Source of the DNA: Imbroritus primus
Lineage (GTDB): Bacteria > Pseudomonadota > Gammaproteobacteria > Burkholderiales > Burkholderiaceae
Length of the DNA: 64,000 nt
Direction of reading: 5' to 3'
NCBI GenBank assembly: GCA_000272025.2
Contig: AKCV02000022.1
Span: forward strand, 62,001-126,000
The position numbers and the translations under genes are program-made. The notes below the pieces were generated by a model that made no database searches, was not told the DNA's origin, and saw only the letters and a list, made by a program, of their open reading frames with translations. Shown piece by piece: positions 20,384-30,506 of this stretch; positions within the stretch are counted from its first letter, which is position 1; each line of letters opens with the position of its first letter.

Positions 20384-21736
20384 TCAATGCAGCTTCACAC
20401 GCGGCCGGGTCTTGTTGCGCAGCCAGTGGATCACCGTATCGAGCGCCATGCGCAGCGGCCCGTGCAGCGCCATGACGTGCATACGGTAGAGGCTGGCATA
20501 CATGATCCGCGCCAGCAGGCCCTCGATCAGCATCGATCCGCCAATCAGCCCGCCCATCAGATTGCCGACCGCACTGAAGCGCCCGAGCGATACCAGCGAG
20601 CCGAAATCGCGGAAGCGGAACTCCGGCGCCACGCCACCCTGCAAGCGCGTGCGGATCGCCTTGACGAGGAACGACGCCTGCTGGTGCGCCGCCTGGGCAC
20701 GCGGTGGCACGGTGGTGTTCATCTCCGGCCAGGCGCAACTGGCGCAATCGCCAAACGCATAGATGCTATCTTCACCGCGCACCAGCAGCGTCTGCTCGAC
20801 TTCGATCTGGCCCATGCGGTTGACCGGCAGGCCCAGCGTACCCAGCACCTTGGGCGCCGTGATACCAGCCGCCCAGACAGTCAGGTCAGCAGGGACGGTC
20901 TTGCCGGACGCTGTCAGCACCGCATCCTCGCGCACTTCGGTGACGCGCTCGCCGGTCAGTACTTCGATATTGAGGCGGCGCAGCAGCTTGGTCGTCTCGC
21001 CCGACACGCGCTCGGACAGGGCCGGCAGGATACGCGGCCCGGCCTCGACAATATGGATACGCACATCCTGCTTGGGGTCGAGATGATGCAGGCCGTATGC
21101 GCCCAGCACATACGCGGTATTGCGCAACTCTGCCGACAGCTCGACGCCGGTTGCTCCCGCGCCGATGATGGCAACGTCGACGGTCGGACGCACGACATCC
21201 TGCTGCCCAATGCGGTTCTCTGCCCGCATGCAGGCGGCGATGAGGCGACGGCGGAAACGCTCGGCCTGCGCAGCCGTATCAAGCTTGATCGCATGCTCCG
21301 CCGCACCCGGCACGCCGAAGTCGTGCGTCACGCTGCCGATGGCCAGCACGAGCGTATCGTAGGCAATCGCCCGGGCCGGCAGGACCTCGATGCCGTCCTC
21401 GTCATGGCAAGCGGCCACCGAGACAGTACGAGCCACACGGTCGAGGCCGAGCAGTTCGCCCTGCTGGAATTCGAAATGATGCCAGCGCGCCTGTGCGGCA
21501 TACTCGAGCTGGTGCGTGTTCGGGTCCATGCTGCCAGCCGCAACCTCATGCAGCAGCGGCTTCCAGATATGCGTCGGCGCGCGGTCGATCAGCACGACCT
21601 TGGCCGCGCCGCGCTTGCCGAGGCTGTCCCCGAGCCGCGTAGCCAGTTCCAGCCCCCCCGCGCCACCGCCGACAACGACGATACGGTGTCCTGTCTGCGC
21701 CTCTGTCTGCGCACCTGCCTGTACTCCGACTTGCAT
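20384..21736 (-). CDS. ndh: Type II NADH:quinone dehydrogenase (NDH-2)
   Basis: Single-subunit flavoprotein of 450 residues that passes electrons from NADH to quinone without pumping protons. The FAD-binding Rossmann motif is at about 18-40 (RIVVVGGGAGGLELATRLGD), with HIWKPLLHEVAAGSMDP as the conserved NDH-2 segment. The NAD-binding GAGATGVELSAEL follows. The FAD-contacting YAFGDCASC and the quinone-site AQAAHQQASFLVKAI complete the core, and a C-terminal amphipathic tail would anchor it to the membrane. The first 15 residues are Gln/Ala/Thr-rich and variable. It is monocistronic, 107 bases upstream of the end of polA. Confidence 0.93.
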   Translation of the reverse strand: MQVGVQAGAQTEAQTGHRIVVVGGGAGGLELATRLGDSLGKRGAAKVVLIDRAPTHIWKPLLHEVAAGSMDPNTHQLEYAAQARWHHFEFQQGELLGLDRVARTVSVAACHDEDGIEVLPARAIAYDTLVLAIGSVTHDFGVPGAAEHAIKLDTAAQAERFRRRLIAACMRAENRIGQQDVVRPTVDVAIIGAGATGVELSAELRNTAYVLGAYGLHHLDPKQDVRIHIVEAGPRILPALSERVSGETTKLLRRLNIEVLTGERVTEVREDAVLTASGKTVPADLTVWAAGITAPKVLGTLGLPVNRMGQIEVEQTLLVRGEDSIYAFGDCASCAWPEMNTTVPPRAQAAHQQASFLVKAIRTRLQGGVAPEFRFRDFGSLVSLGRFSAVGNLMGGLIGGSMLIEGLLARIMYASLYRMHVMALHGPLRMALDTVIHWLRNKTRPRVKLH

Positions 21737-21843
21737 GCCCTCTCCTGTGAGTCACCGACCCGTCCGGCGCATGCCGGGCATGGGGGTCGCACGACGGTTG
21801 GAACGTGTCGATCTTCGCCCGGTGTGGCGGATCGGCAGCCGGC

Positions 21844-24654
21844 TCAGTGCGCCACTTCCCAATTGGCGCCGGCGCCCACCTCGGCCACGAGCGGCACGGA
21901 CAGCGTGGCGACGCCGCACATCAGTTCCGGCAGGCGCGTGCGCACCAGCGGCAGCTCGGCTTCAGGCGTTTCCAGCACCAGTTCGTCGTGCACCTGCATA
22001 ATCAGGCGCGAGCCCAGGCGCTCATCCTCCAGCCAACGCTGTACGGCGATCATCGATAGCTTGATCAGGTCGGCAGCGGTCCCCTGCATCGGCGCATTGA
22101 TGGCCGCGCGCTCGGCGGCCTGCCGGCGCGGGCCATTGCCGCCACGGATATCGGGCAGCCACAGGCGGCGGCCGAACACGGTTTCCACGTAACCGCGCTC
22201 GCGCGCCGCGCTGCGGGTCTCTTCCATATAGGTAGCCACACCGGGATAGCGTGTGAAATAGCGGTCGATATACATCTTGGCCGCATCGCGCGTGATGCCC
22301 AGGTTGGCGGCCAGCCCGAAGGCGCTCATGCCGTAGATCAGACCAAAGTTGATGGTCTTGGCGACACGCCGCTGGTCGGCCGTGACCTCGTCGACGCCGA
22401 CGCCGAAGATCTCGGCCGCGGTGGCACGGTGGATGTCCTTGCCCTCGGCGAAGGCCCGCAGCAGATTTTCGTCGCCAGAAATATGCGCCATGATGCGTAG
22501 CTCGATCTGCGAGTAGTCGGCCGAGACAATGACGTTGCCGGGTCCCGCGATGAAGGCCTCGCGAATGCGGCGGCCTTCCTCGGTACGCACGGGAATGTTC
22601 TGCAGGTTCGGGTCGGTGGACGCCAGCCGCCCGGTCACCGCCGTTGCCTGACCATACGTCGTATGTACCCGGCCGGTACGCGGATTGACCATCTTCGGCA
22701 GCTTGTCGGTATAGGTCGCCTTGAGCTTCGCCATGCCGCGGTACTCGAGCAGCAGCTTGGGTAGCGGATAGTCCTCCGCCAGCTTCTGCAGCACCTCCTC
22801 GTCTGTCGATGGCGCACCGCTTGCTGTCTTCTTCACGACCGGCAGCTCCATGCGGGTGAAGAGGATCTCGCCGATCTGCTTCGGCGAGCTGAGGTTGAAT
22901 GGCTGGCCTGCCAGCACATGGGCTTCCTGCTCGAGCTGCAGGATGCGCTCGCCCAGCGTATGACTTTGCGCAGCCAGGCGCGCGCTGTCGATCAGCACAC
23001 CATTGCGCTCGATCTGCTGCAGCACGATCGATGTCGGCATTTCGATGGATTCATACACATACTTCAAACCTGGCACAGCCGCCACGCGCGGATAGAGCGC
23101 GTGATGCAGGCGCAGCGTGATATCGGCATCCTCCGCCGCGTATTCGGTCGCCCGGGCGATGTCGATCTGGTCAAAGCACAGCTGGTTCACACCCTTGCCG
23201 CAGACCTCTTCATAGGTGATGGTCTTGACGCCGAGTTCGCGCTCGGCCAGGGCATCCATGCCGTGGTTGCGGTGCGACTCGAGTACGTACGACTGCAGCA
23301 TGGTGTCATGCGCAATGCCGCGCAACGCCACGCCACAATTGGCGAAGATATGCGCGTCGTACTTCAGGTGCTGTCCGACCTTGAGCGCGCTTTCGTCCTC
23401 GAGCCACGCCTTCATGCGCGCGAGCACCACGTCCTGCGTGAGCTGGGTTGCACCGGCCGCCACATCGGGCCCGCGGTGCGCCACCGGGATATAGCAGGCC
23501 ACGCCGGGCGCCACGGCCAGCGACAGGCCCACAAGCTGCGCCTGCATTGGATCGAGCGAGGTGGTTTCCGTGTCGATGCTCACCAGCTCCGCCTCGGCCA
23601 GCCGCTGCATCCAGCTTTCCAGCTGCGCCTCGGTGCGGACGGTTTCGTAATCGACGGCGGCCGGCGGCGCGGCCGGCATCGGCATGGCAACCGGCGCGGC
23701 ATCATCGAACAGGCCGCCTTGCGCGGCCGGCGCGGCGGTACCCTGGCGCACGGCGGCGGTCTTGGCGCTACGGACATCAGGCAGACTCTCGCCAGTCAGT
23801 TCGCGCAGCCAGGTACGAAAACCATAGCGCGTAAAGAATTCGATCAGCGCCTGGGCATTTTCAGGATGATCGTGCAGCGCCGTAAAATCGGGCACTTCGG
23901 CACTCAGGTCGCAGTCGAGCTTCACCGTGATCAGCTCGCGACCTTTCGGCAGCCAGTCCAGCGTGTTACGCAGATTTTCGCCTACCACTCCCTTGATGGC
24001 GCCGGCATTGGCGATGATGTTGTCGAGCGTGCCGTATTCTGTGAGCCATTTCAGCGCAGTCTTTGGGCCAACCTTGGGCACGCCAGGAATGTTGTCGACG
24101 GTATCGCCAATCAGCGCAAGATAGTCGATGATACGTTCCGGCGGCACGCCGAACTTGGCCTGCACACCCGCCGGGTCGAGCACCTCGCCGCTCATGGTGT
24201 TGACGAGCGTGACATCGGCATTGACCAGTTGCGCGAGGTCCTTGTCTCCCGTCGACACCACACTGCGGATGCCCTGCGTCGTCGCGCGGTGCGTGAGCGT
24301 CCCGATGACATCGTCGGCCTCCACGCCCTCTACCATGAGGATGGGCCAGCCGAGTGCGCGCACGGCTTCATGAATCGGCTCGATCTGGCGCGCCAGGTCC
24401 TCGGGCATCGGCGCGCGGTGTTCCTTGTATTCGGGATACAGGTCGTCGCGGAAGGTCTTGCCCTTTGCATCAAATACGCAGGCGCTATACTGTGCCGGAT
24501 AGTCATTCCGCAGTTTTCGCAGCATGTTGATCATGCCGTAGATCGCTCCGGTGGGAAATCCTTCCGGATTCCGCAGGTCTGGCAATGCATGGTAGGCACG
24601 ATAGAGATAGCTTGAGCCATCGACCAGCAAGAGCATGTTTGGACTATCTGACAT
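21844..24654 (-). CDS. polA: DNA polymerase I
   Basis: Protein of 936 residues with all three domains. The 5'-3' exonuclease (residues 1-290) shows LLLVDGSSYLYRAYHALPDL and VEGVEADDVIGTL. The 3'-5' exonuclease (about 340-530) keeps SIDTETTSLDPMQAQLVGLS, so proofreading is likely active. The polymerase domain holds VSADYSQIELRIMAHISGDE (motif A), the O-helix RRVAKTINFGLIYGMSAFGL and MQVHDELVLE (motif C). It fills gaps and removes RNA primers. The start codon is only 8 bases from the divergent start of the LOG-like gene, so each promoter must lie within or very close to the other gene. Confidence 0.97.
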   Translation of the reverse strand: MSDSPNMLLLVDGSSYLYRAYHALPDLRNPEGFPTGAIYGMINMLRKLRNDYPAQYSACVFDAKGKTFRDDLYPEYKEHRAPMPEDLARQIEPIHEAVRALGWPILMVEGVEADDVIGTLTHRATTQGIRSVVSTGDKDLAQLVNADVTLVNTMSGEVLDPAGVQAKFGVPPERIIDYLALIGDTVDNIPGVPKVGPKTALKWLTEYGTLDNIIANAGAIKGVVGENLRNTLDWLPKGRELITVKLDCDLSAEVPDFTALHDHPENAQALIEFFTRYGFRTWLRELTGESLPDVRSAKTAAVRQGTAAPAAQGGLFDDAAPVAMPMPAAPPAAVDYETVRTEAQLESWMQRLAEAELVSIDTETTSLDPMQAQLVGLSLAVAPGVACYIPVAHRGPDVAAGATQLTQDVVLARMKAWLEDESALKVGQHLKYDAHIFANCGVALRGIAHDTMLQSYVLESHRNHGMDALAERELGVKTITYEEVCGKGVNQLCFDQIDIARATEYAAEDADITLRLHHALYPRVAAVPGLKYVYESIEMPTSIVLQQIERNGVLIDSARLAAQSHTLGERILQLEQEAHVLAGQPFNLSSPKQIGEILFTRMELPVVKKTASGAPSTDEEVLQKLAEDYPLPKLLLEYRGMAKLKATYTDKLPKMVNPRTGRVHTTYGQATAVTGRLASTDPNLQNIPVRTEEGRRIREAFIAGPGNVIVSADYSQIELRIMAHISGDENLLRAFAEGKDIHRATAAEIFGVGVDEVTADQRRVAKTINFGLIYGMSAFGLAANLGITRDAAKMYIDRYFTRYPGVATYMEETRSAARERGYVETVFGRRLWLPDIRGGNGPRRQAAERAAINAPMQGTAADLIKLSMIAVQRWLEDERLGSRLIMQVHDELVLETPEAELPLVRTRLPELMCGVATLSVPLVAEVGAGANWEVAH

Positions 24655-24662
24655 GAATAAAT

Positions 24663-25610
24663 ATGAACGCTAAGACGAATAAAGACACCACGGCCGGTGC
24701 ACCGCAGGCACCGCAGCAAGACACACCGCAAAGTTCCCCGGCAGCCCCTGGCAAGGTGGCCGATAAAGTCGCTGACATTGCCGCCGCCACCACCATGCCG
24801 GAAGCGGCGCACGACTACCCTGGCGATACCGCGCCCGGCCCGCGCCGCGGGGAGGATCCCGCAGCGCCGCTGCGCATGCATCCGCGCAAGATGATTCCGA
24901 GCCTGCGCGCACTCGCGGACGAGGATCGTGCCACGGCCAAGAAGGCACGCGCCTCGTGGCAGATGTTCACGATTATGGCAGAGTTCATCGAGGCAACCGA
25001 GTACCTCTCGGAGGTACGCCCAGCGGTATCTATCTATGGGAGTGCACGACTCAACGAAGAGTCCCCTTACTACGCGAAAACCGTCGATATCGCCCGCTTG
25101 TTCTCGGATGCCGGCTTTGCCGTCATCTCCGGCGGCGGGCCGGGCATCATGGAAGCCGCCAATAAGGGCGCGCATGCCGGCAAGTCAGCCAGCGTGGGCC
25201 TGAACATCGAGCTGCCGCACGAGCAACGCGGCAATCCGTACCAGGATATCTCCATGCGCTTCCGCCACTTCTTTACGCGCAAGGTCAGCTTCGTGAAGAA
25301 TTCGGATGCCTTCATCGTCATGCCGGGCGGCTTCGGCACGCTCGACGAACTGGCCGAGGTGCTGACGCTCGTCCAGACCGGCAAGTCGCGGCACGTGCCG
25401 ATCGTGATGGTCGGCAGCACGTTCTGGCACGGCTTGCTGGAGTGGTTCCGCCACACCCTTCTTCCGATGGGGGTAATCTCGCCAGGCGACCTCGACATCA
25501 TGAAGGTGGTAGACGATCCACACGATGCGCTGGAAGCGGTCTATGCCTTCTACGAGACTCGCGAGACAGACGCGGCCATTCCCTCGAAGGAAGAGATGTT
25601 CTACCTGTAA
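24663..25610 (+). CDS. LOG-family / TIGR00730 Rossmann-fold protein
   Basis: Protein of 315 residues. The core from about residue 100 shows the nucleotide-binding strand SIYGSARL, then GGGPGIMEAANKGAHAGKSA and the signature PGGFGTLDELAEVLTLVQTG. These mark the LOG family (often mislabelled lysine decarboxylase), which cleaves nucleoside monophosphates such as cytokinin ribotides to the base and ribose phosphate. The first 75 residues are low-complexity (Ala/Pro/Thr/Gln) and may mean a later start, for example the ATG at about 24796. It is divergent from polA. Confidence 0.9.
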   Translation: MNAKTNKDTTAGAPQAPQQDTPQSSPAAPGKVADKVADIAAATTMPEAAHDYPGDTAPGPRRGEDPAAPLRMHPRKMIPSLRALADEDRATAKKARASWQMFTIMAEFIEATEYLSEVRPAVSIYGSARLNEESPYYAKTVDIARLFSDAGFAVISGGGPGIMEAANKGAHAGKSASVGLNIELPHEQRGNPYQDISMRFRHFFTRKVSFVKNSDAFIVMPGGFGTLDELAEVLTLVQTGKSRHVPIVMVGSTFWHGLLEWFRHTLLPMGVISPGDLDIMKVVDDPHDALEAVYAFYETRETDAAIPSKEEMFYL

Positions 25611-25732
25611 CCCCGGGCCGCTGCGTGGGGAGCGGCAAGGATCAGGCGCAGCTTTCGCCACCCGTGGAGTCCGGCAGTTGCTAGAATAGAAGGATCCATC
25701 GACTTTGCAGCTATGCTGCACGGAGCCTCGCC

Positions 25733-26131
25733 ATGAACGCGCTGCCCTTCTCCCTGTCGTTTTTCCGCTCATCCAGCCAGTGGCGCTGCCTGACCGTGGG
25801 CCTGCTGCTGGTCCTGCCAGGGCTGGCCGCTGCGCAGGCGGACTCCAATCCCTCGCCGCTGTCGGCCCAGGAGCTGGAGCGCATCAACAAGCAGCCCATT
25901 GCGCCACGCGCCACCACCGAACTGAACCGCCCGCGCGAACCCAGCTTCGTGCTCAACGATACCGACGGCACGCAAGTGCGCGAATACCGCAACAAAGGAC
26001 GCGCCACCGATATCGAAGTACACTCGGGCATGGGCACGTCGTACCAGATGAGCAAGCCGGAAGAGGGCGTGCCGCAGCAACGTGACCGCACCGTGAACCG
26101 CGTGCCGTCAGTACCGATTCTCAAGTTCTGA
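25733..26131 (+). CDS. DUF2782 periplasmic protein
   Basis: Protein of 132 residues with a signal peptide ([20 protein letters not shown], cut after AAAQA or nearby). The mature part has the DUF2782 pattern: [20 protein letters not shown], then [19 protein letters not shown]. The family sits between polA and thrB in many Burkholderiales and its role is unknown. A single EYR-type strand pair suggests a small beta-rich domain. It precedes thrB by 115 bases. Confidence 0.85.
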   Translation: MNALPFSLSFFRSSSQWRCLTVGLLLVLPGLAAAQADSNPSPLSAQELERINKQPIAPRATTELNRPREPSFVLNDTDGTQVREYRNKGRATDIEVHSGMGTSYQMSKPEEGVPQQRDRTVNRVPSVPILKF

Positions 26132-26246
26132 ACCCCGGCCAGACAGGCGCCGGCACGCCCCGCACCATCCATTGGGAGGGGGGGCGGCCCGCCTTGTGCC
26201 AGCCAGGGCATCCCGTCACCAACAAGCAGATAAAAGCAGATACAGC

Positions 26247-27230
26247 ATGGCCGTCTTTACCGCGGTCTCGCAAGCCGAGATCGAACTTTGGCTTCAGGAC
26301 TACGACCTCGGCAGCATCACCGACTTTCGCGGGATCGCCTCCGGCATCGAAAACAGCAACTTCTTCCTGACCACCGAACGCGACGGCGTCACGCATCAGT
26401 ATGTGCTGACCATCTTCGAGCGCCTGACGTTCGAGCAACTGCCGTTCTACCTGTATTTCATGCAGCACCTGCACGCCGCCGGCATTGCCGTGCCGGCGCC
26501 CATGCAGGCACGCGATGGCGCCATCCTGCGCCAGTTGAAAGGCAAGCCAGCCACGATCGTCACGCGCCTGCCGGGCGCCTCCGACCTGACGCCCGGCCCG
26601 CTGCATTGCGCCCAGGTGGGCGAGATGCTGGCGCGCATGCACCTCGCCGGCGTCGACTATGACCGCCACCAGCCCAATCTGCGCAGCCTGCCCTGGTGGG
26701 AAGAGACCGTTCCGCAGGTCCTGCCGTTCATCGATGCGGACAAGCAGGCCCTGCTGCAAGCCGAGTTGGCGCATCAGCAGCGCTTCTTCGGCAGCGCAGA
26801 CTACGCTGCCCTACCCGCCGGCCCCTGCCATTGCGACCTGTTCCGCGACAACGTGCTGTTCCAGGCGACGGCCGACGGCGGCAGCCGCCTGGGCGGCTTC
26901 TTCGATTTTTACTTTGCCGGCGTCGACAAATGGCTGTTCGACCTGGCCGTGTGCGTCAACGACTGGTGCATCGACCTGCCTACTGGCAGACTGGACGATG
27001 TGCGCATGGATGCCATGCTGCAGGCCTACGCCGCCGTACGGCCGCTCGGCGATGCCGAGCGCCGGCACTGGGCCGACATGCTGCGCGCCGCAGCGCTGCG
27101 TTTCTGGATCTCGCGCCTGTGGGACTTTTATCTGCCGCGCGATGCGCACATGCTGCAACCGCATGACCCGGCGCATTTCGAACGCATCCTGCGCGCGCGG
27201 ATCAATATTCCTTCCGTCCTCCATGTCTGA
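26247..27230 (+). CDS. thrB: Homoserine kinase, APH-fold type
   Basis: Protein of 327 residues that phosphorylates homoserine in threonine synthesis. It is the aminoglycoside-phosphotransferase-like ThrB of proteobacteria rather than the GHMP kinase. Features are [18 protein letters not shown], the catalytic loop [13 protein letters not shown] and the DFG-like [20 protein letters not shown]. The start MAVFTAVS at 26247 matches the usual family N-terminus; an upstream in-frame ATG is ignored. The stop is 6 bases before the next gene, so the two are likely co-transcribed. Confidence 0.95.
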   Translation: MAVFTAVSQAEIELWLQDYDLGSITDFRGIASGIENSNFFLTTERDGVTHQYVLTIFERLTFEQLPFYLYFMQHLHAAGIAVPAPMQARDGAILRQLKGKPATIVTRLPGASDLTPGPLHCAQVGEMLARMHLAGVDYDRHQPNLRSLPWWEETVPQVLPFIDADKQALLQAELAHQQRFFGSADYAALPAGPCHCDLFRDNVLFQATADGGSRLGGFFDFYFAGVDKWLFDLAVCVNDWCIDLPTGRLDDVRMDAMLQAYAAVRPLGDAERRHWADMLRAAALRFWISRLWDFYLPRDAHMLQPHDPAHFERILRARINIPSVLHV

Positions 27231-27236
27231 GTCGCC

Positions 27237-28055
27237 ATGCAACTGATCGAAGTCACGCCGCGCGACGGCTATGTCTGGTTCCGGCAAGGCCTCTGGTTGT
27301 TCCGCAAGAACCCGCTGACCTTCCTGATGCTGCTGTTCATCTACTTGATGGCGCTGCAGCTCGCCATCTTCATTCCACTCATCGGCATCATTGCGGCGCT
27401 GGTCCTCAACCCCGGGCTATTCGTCGGCATCATGACGGCCTGCCGCGACGTGATCCAGAATCGCCGCGTCTCGCCCGCCATCCTGGTGTCGGCCTTCCGC
27501 ACCAGCAACAAGCCGGCCATCAGCGGCCTACTGAAGCTGGGCGGGCTGTATGCGGTCGCCGTCTTCGCCCTCAGTCTGATCGTCGGCAGCCTCGTCGACC
27601 TGCGCGAACTCATGCCGGTGCTGATGCGCGAAGCCGAACCCAGCGCGGAAACCGCAGGCATCCTGTACCGCGCCCTGCTGGTCGGGGCGCTGCTTTACAT
27701 TCCCGTTGCCATGTCGTTCTGGTTCGCGCCGCTGCTGGTAGCGTGGCATGGCGTGACGCCGATCAAGGCCATTTTCTTCAGCTGGATCGCGTGCTGGCGC
27801 AACCGGGGTGCCTTTGTCACCTACGGCATTATCTTCGGCATCCTGATGGTGGCGATTCCGTTCATCCTGGAAGCGTTTTTTCGCTCGATCGGGGCAGGCG
27901 AATTCATGTCATTCATCGTCACGCCCTATTCGCTGGCCATGCTGACGATCCTGTACTGCTCGTTCTATGCCACATACCGCGGCTGCTTCAACGTTAAGCC
28001 GGCCGCCGAAAGCAACAGCGACGATACCCAGACGCCCAACCCGGACGATTTCTGA
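27237..28055 (+). CDS. BPSS1780-family membrane protein
   Basis: Protein of 272 residues that matches the BPSS1780 family of Burkholderiales integral membrane proteins of unknown role. The opening VTPRDGYVWFRQGLWLFRKN is characteristic. Six or more hydrophobic segments follow, including FLMLLFIYLMALQLAIFIPL and LILVGALL-like helices in the middle. The C-terminus is acidic (DDTQTPNPDDF) and probably cytoplasmic. It is coupled to thrB by short spacing. Immediately downstream is the promoter and riboswitch of the Mn exporter gene. Confidence 0.85.
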   Translation: MQLIEVTPRDGYVWFRQGLWLFRKNPLTFLMLLFIYLMALQLAIFIPLIGIIAALVLNPGLFVGIMTACRDVIQNRRVSPAILVSAFRTSNKPAISGLLKLGGLYAVAVFALSLIVGSLVDLRELMPVLMREAEPSAETAGILYRALLVGALLYIPVAMSFWFAPLLVAWHGVTPIKAIFFSWIACWRNRGAFVTYGIIFGILMVAIPFILEAFFRSIGAGEFMSFIVTPYSLAMLTILYCSFYATYRGCFNVKPAAESNSDDTQTPNPDDF

Positions 28056-28088
28056 CGCTGGTCGCTCGCCAGCGGCTGGAGAAGCCGG

Positions 28089-28094
28089 TATAAT
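28089..28094 (+). promoter_or_regulatory. -10 element upstream of the Mn riboswitch
   Basis: A consensus TATAAT lies about 10 bases before the riboswitch leader begins. The corresponding -35 region (around 28066-28071) is weak, so an activator or the extended context may help. Confidence 0.6.
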
Positions 28095-28099
28095 CGCCC

Positions 28100-28300
28100 C
28101 CAGCAATTGGGGAGTAGCCGCCCGCCGACACACTGAGCGGGGCATGCGTCAACAGACTTGAAGACGCGCGGAGCATGTCAACCATGAACCGCGCCGATCA
28201 TGGCGCTTGCAGCCCGGATCATCCGGGGCCTGGCGAGACCAATGGCATCGCCTTTCCGGTTCGGGCCGGGGAAGGTGCATGTCATTGGCATCGTCACGAT
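28100..28300 (+). ncRNA. yybP-ykoY manganese riboswitch and expression platform
   Basis: The leader holds the conserved landmarks of this class in order: GGGGAGTAGCC at 28109-28119, GCATGTCAACC at 28173-28183, and GGCGAGACC at 28232-28240, which closes the aptamer. A hairpin with CCGG arms around TTCGGG lies at about 28251-28275 and a second stem (TGCAT / ATGCA) follows before the start codon; these can serve as the expression platform. Mn2+ binding to this class turns on exporter genes. The downstream gene is a GDT1-type Mn exporter, which agrees. The exact boundaries are approximate. Confidence 0.88.
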
Positions 28301-28317
28301 GCATTCGGCCCGGAATA

Positions 28318-28902
28318 ATGACAATCCCCATGGAAGCCTTCCTCGTTTCGACCGGCATCGTCGCCCTGGCAGAAATCGGCGACAAGACCCAGCTCCTCTC
28401 GCTCCTGCTCGCTGCACGCTTTCGCAAGCCGGTTCCCATCATTCTCGGTATTCTCGTCGCTACGCTCGCCAACCATGCGTTGGCCGGGGCAGTCGGCAGC
28501 TGGCTCACACACCTGCTCGGCCCCGATGTATTGCGCTGGATCCTCGGCATCGGCTTCATTCTCATGGCTGGCTGGATGCTGATTCCGGACAAACTCGACG
28601 CCGAAGATCAGCCCCAGGATGTCAGCCGCCTGCTCGGTGTATTTGGCACCACGTTGCTGGTGTTCTTTCTGGCGGAAATGGGCGACAAGACGCAGATCGC
28701 CACCGTGGCGCTGGCTGCCCGCTTCGATGCCATGGTGCCCGTGGTGCTCGGCACCACGCTCGGCATGATGATCGCCAATGTGCCAGCGGTGCTGCTCGGC
28801 GGACGCTTTGCCGGACGCCTGCCGGTACGGCTCGTACACCGCATCGCAGCAGTGATTTTCCTGGTACTGGGCGTACTCGCGCTGCTCGGCGTCGGCGCAT
28901 AA
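28318..28902 (+). CDS. mneA: TMEM165/GDT1 (UPF0016) family Mn exporter
   Basis: Membrane protein of 194 residues (190 if the ATG at 28330 is used, which matches the usual family start MEAFLVSTGIVALAE). Two copies of the family signature are present in the repeated halves: AEIGDKTQLLSLLLAARF and AEMGDKTQIATVALAARF. The acidic and Gln residues in these motifs form the ion pathway. MneA-type members export Mn2+. The riboswitch in the leader supports the same role here. Six or seven membrane helices are expected. Its stop codon overlaps the A-run of a terminator that serves the convergent gene. Confidence 0.93.
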   Translation: MTIPMEAFLVSTGIVALAEIGDKTQLLSLLLAARFRKPVPIILGILVATLANHALAGAVGSWLTHLLGPDVLRWILGIGFILMAGWMLIPDKLDAEDQPQDVSRLLGVFGTTLLVFFLAEMGDKTQIATVALAARFDAMVPVVLGTTLGMMIANVPAVLLGGRFAGRLPVRLVHRIAAVIFLVLGVLALLGVGA

Positions 28903-28932
28903 AAAAACACCCGCGTGACCGGGTCACGCGGG
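28901..28932 (-). terminator. Rho-independent terminator of the HerA-like gene
   Basis: The arms CCCGCGTGA and TCACGCGGG form a 9-base-pair stem. On the minus strand it is followed by seven T residues, which overlap the end of the Mn exporter gene. Confidence 0.88.
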
Positions 28933-28967
28933 CGTCATTCGCAGGCTGGCCTGGCCCGCAGGCCGCC

Positions 28968-30506
28968 TTACTTGCGGCGTGAACCGAGAATGCTGCCGAG
29001 AATGCCGCGCACGATCTCACGGCCGACGGTCGAGCCGATGGTGCGCGCCGCCGACTTGGCCAGCGCTTCGACTACCGAGTCGCCGCGGGCGCCGCCGCGC
29101 TTGGCTGCGCCCCCTTTGCTGCCGTTGCCACCATTGCCAAACACCGTCCCGGCAAGATCGCCCATCCAGCTGCCGCCTTCGGCTTCTCCGGCGGGTGCGT
29201 CAGCAGTGTTCCCACCCGCACTGCCAGCACCCACCTGGGCACCGCGCAACTTTTCATAGGCGGACTCGCGGTCCAGCACTTTTTCGTAAACGCCAGCCAC
29301 GAGCGAGCCTTGCTGCAGCGTTGCGCGTTCCGCGTCGGTAATCGGACCGATGCGGCTACCCGGCGCCACGATATAGGCGCGCTCGGTAATCTGCGGCCGG
29401 CCTTTTTCATCGAGCATCGACACCAAGGCCTCGCCCACACCGAGTTCGCCGATGGCGGTTTCGATATCGAGCTTGGGATTGGCGCGCATGGTCGTGGCGG
29501 CCACTTTCACGGCCTTCTGGTCGCGCGGCGTGAAGGCGCGCAGGGCATGCTGCACGCGGTTGCCGAGTTGGCCCAGCACGGTATCGGGAATATCGATCGG
29601 GTTCTGCGTGACGAAATACACGCCGACACCCTTGGAGCGCACCAGCCGGACCACCTGCTCGATTTTCTCCAGCAGGGCCTTGGGCGCATCGTTGAACAGC
29701 AGGTGTGCTTCATCGAAGAAGAACACCAGCTTGGGCTTGTCAGCATCGCCCACTTCCGGCAGCGACTCGAACAACTCGGCCAGCATCCAGAGCAAAAAGG
29801 TGGCGTACAGGCGTGGCGCATTCATCAGTTGATCGGCGGCGAGGATGTTGACGACACCCTGCCCGCCGACCTGCTGCATGAAGTCCTGGATATTGAGCAT
29901 CGGCTCACCGAAGAACTGGTCGCCGCCCTGCGACTCCAGTGCCAGCAAGCCCCGCTGGATCGCGCCGATGCTGGCCGATGAGATATTGCCGTATTCGGTG
30001 GTGAACTGACTGGCGTTCTCGCCAACGTACTGCAGCATGGCGCGTAGGTCCTTGGCATCGAGCAGCAGCAGGCCCCGGTCGTCAGCGATCTTGAATACCA
30101 GGTTCAGCACGCCGGTCTGCGTATCGTTCAGTTCCAGCATGCGCGACAGCATCAGCGGCCCCATGTCGGAGATCGTGGCCCGCACCGGATGCCCCTTCTT
30201 GCCAAACACATCCCAGAATGTGACCGGGCACGCACCCCACACCGGCTCGGGCAGCCCTAGCTGTTCCAGACGGCCCTTCAGCTTGTCGCTCAACTGCCCG
30301 GCTTCGGCGATGCCCGACAGATCGCCTTTCACGTCCGAGACAAATACAGGCACGCCGATCCGAGAGAACGCCTGCGCCAGCGCCTGGAGCGTCACTGTCT
30401 TGCCAGTGCCGGTAGCGCCGGTGATCAATCCATGGCGGTTACCCATCTGTGGCAGCAGGAACAGTTCGTGTTCTGCATTCTTGGCAATCAGCAGGGGATC
30501 GGTCAT
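28968..30506 (-). CDS. HerA-like ATPase (DUF853, YjgR family)
   Basis: Protein of 512 residues with a GAGGA ribosome site 4 bases upstream of the ATG at 30506. Walker A is GATGTGKT at 30-37, with [20 protein letters not shown] shortly after. The Walker B region is [20 protein letters not shown], and a sensor-like [20 protein letters not shown] follows. It belongs to the FtsK/HerA ATPases that form hexamers and move DNA or proteins; the specific role of YjgR is not established. The C-terminal 90 residues are Gly/Ala-rich and end in a short helix [18 protein letters not shown]. It is divergent from yebC. Confidence 0.9.
   Translation of the reverse strand: MTDPLLIAKNAEHELFLLPQMGNRHGLITGATGTGKTVTLQALAQAFSRIGVPVFVSDVKGDLSGIAEAGQLSDKLKGRLEQLGLPEPVWGACPVTFWDVFGKKGHPVRATISDMGPLMLSRMLELNDTQTGVLNLVFKIADDRGLLLLDAKDLRAMLQYVGENASQFTTEYGNISSASIGAIQRGLLALESQGGDQFFGEPMLNIQDFMQQVGGQGVVNILAADQLMNAPRLYATFLLWMLAELFESLPEVGDADKPKLVFFFDEAHLLFNDAPKALLEKIEQVVRLVRSKGVGVYFVTQNPIDIPDTVLGQLGNRVQHALRAFTPRDQKAVKVAATTMRANPKLDIETAIGELGVGEALVSMLDEKGRPQITERAYIVAPGSRIGPITDAERATLQQGSLVAGVYEKVLDRESAYEKLRGAQVGAGSAGGNTADAPAGEAEGGSWMGDLAGTVFGNGGNGSKGGAAKRGGARGDSVVEALAKSAARTIGSTVGREIVRGILGSILGSRRK

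Noticed and set aside
22918-24615. Plus-strand frame of about 565 codons opposite polA
   Set aside because: Antisense shadow with biased composition (His, Arg, Gln) and no recognisable domain.
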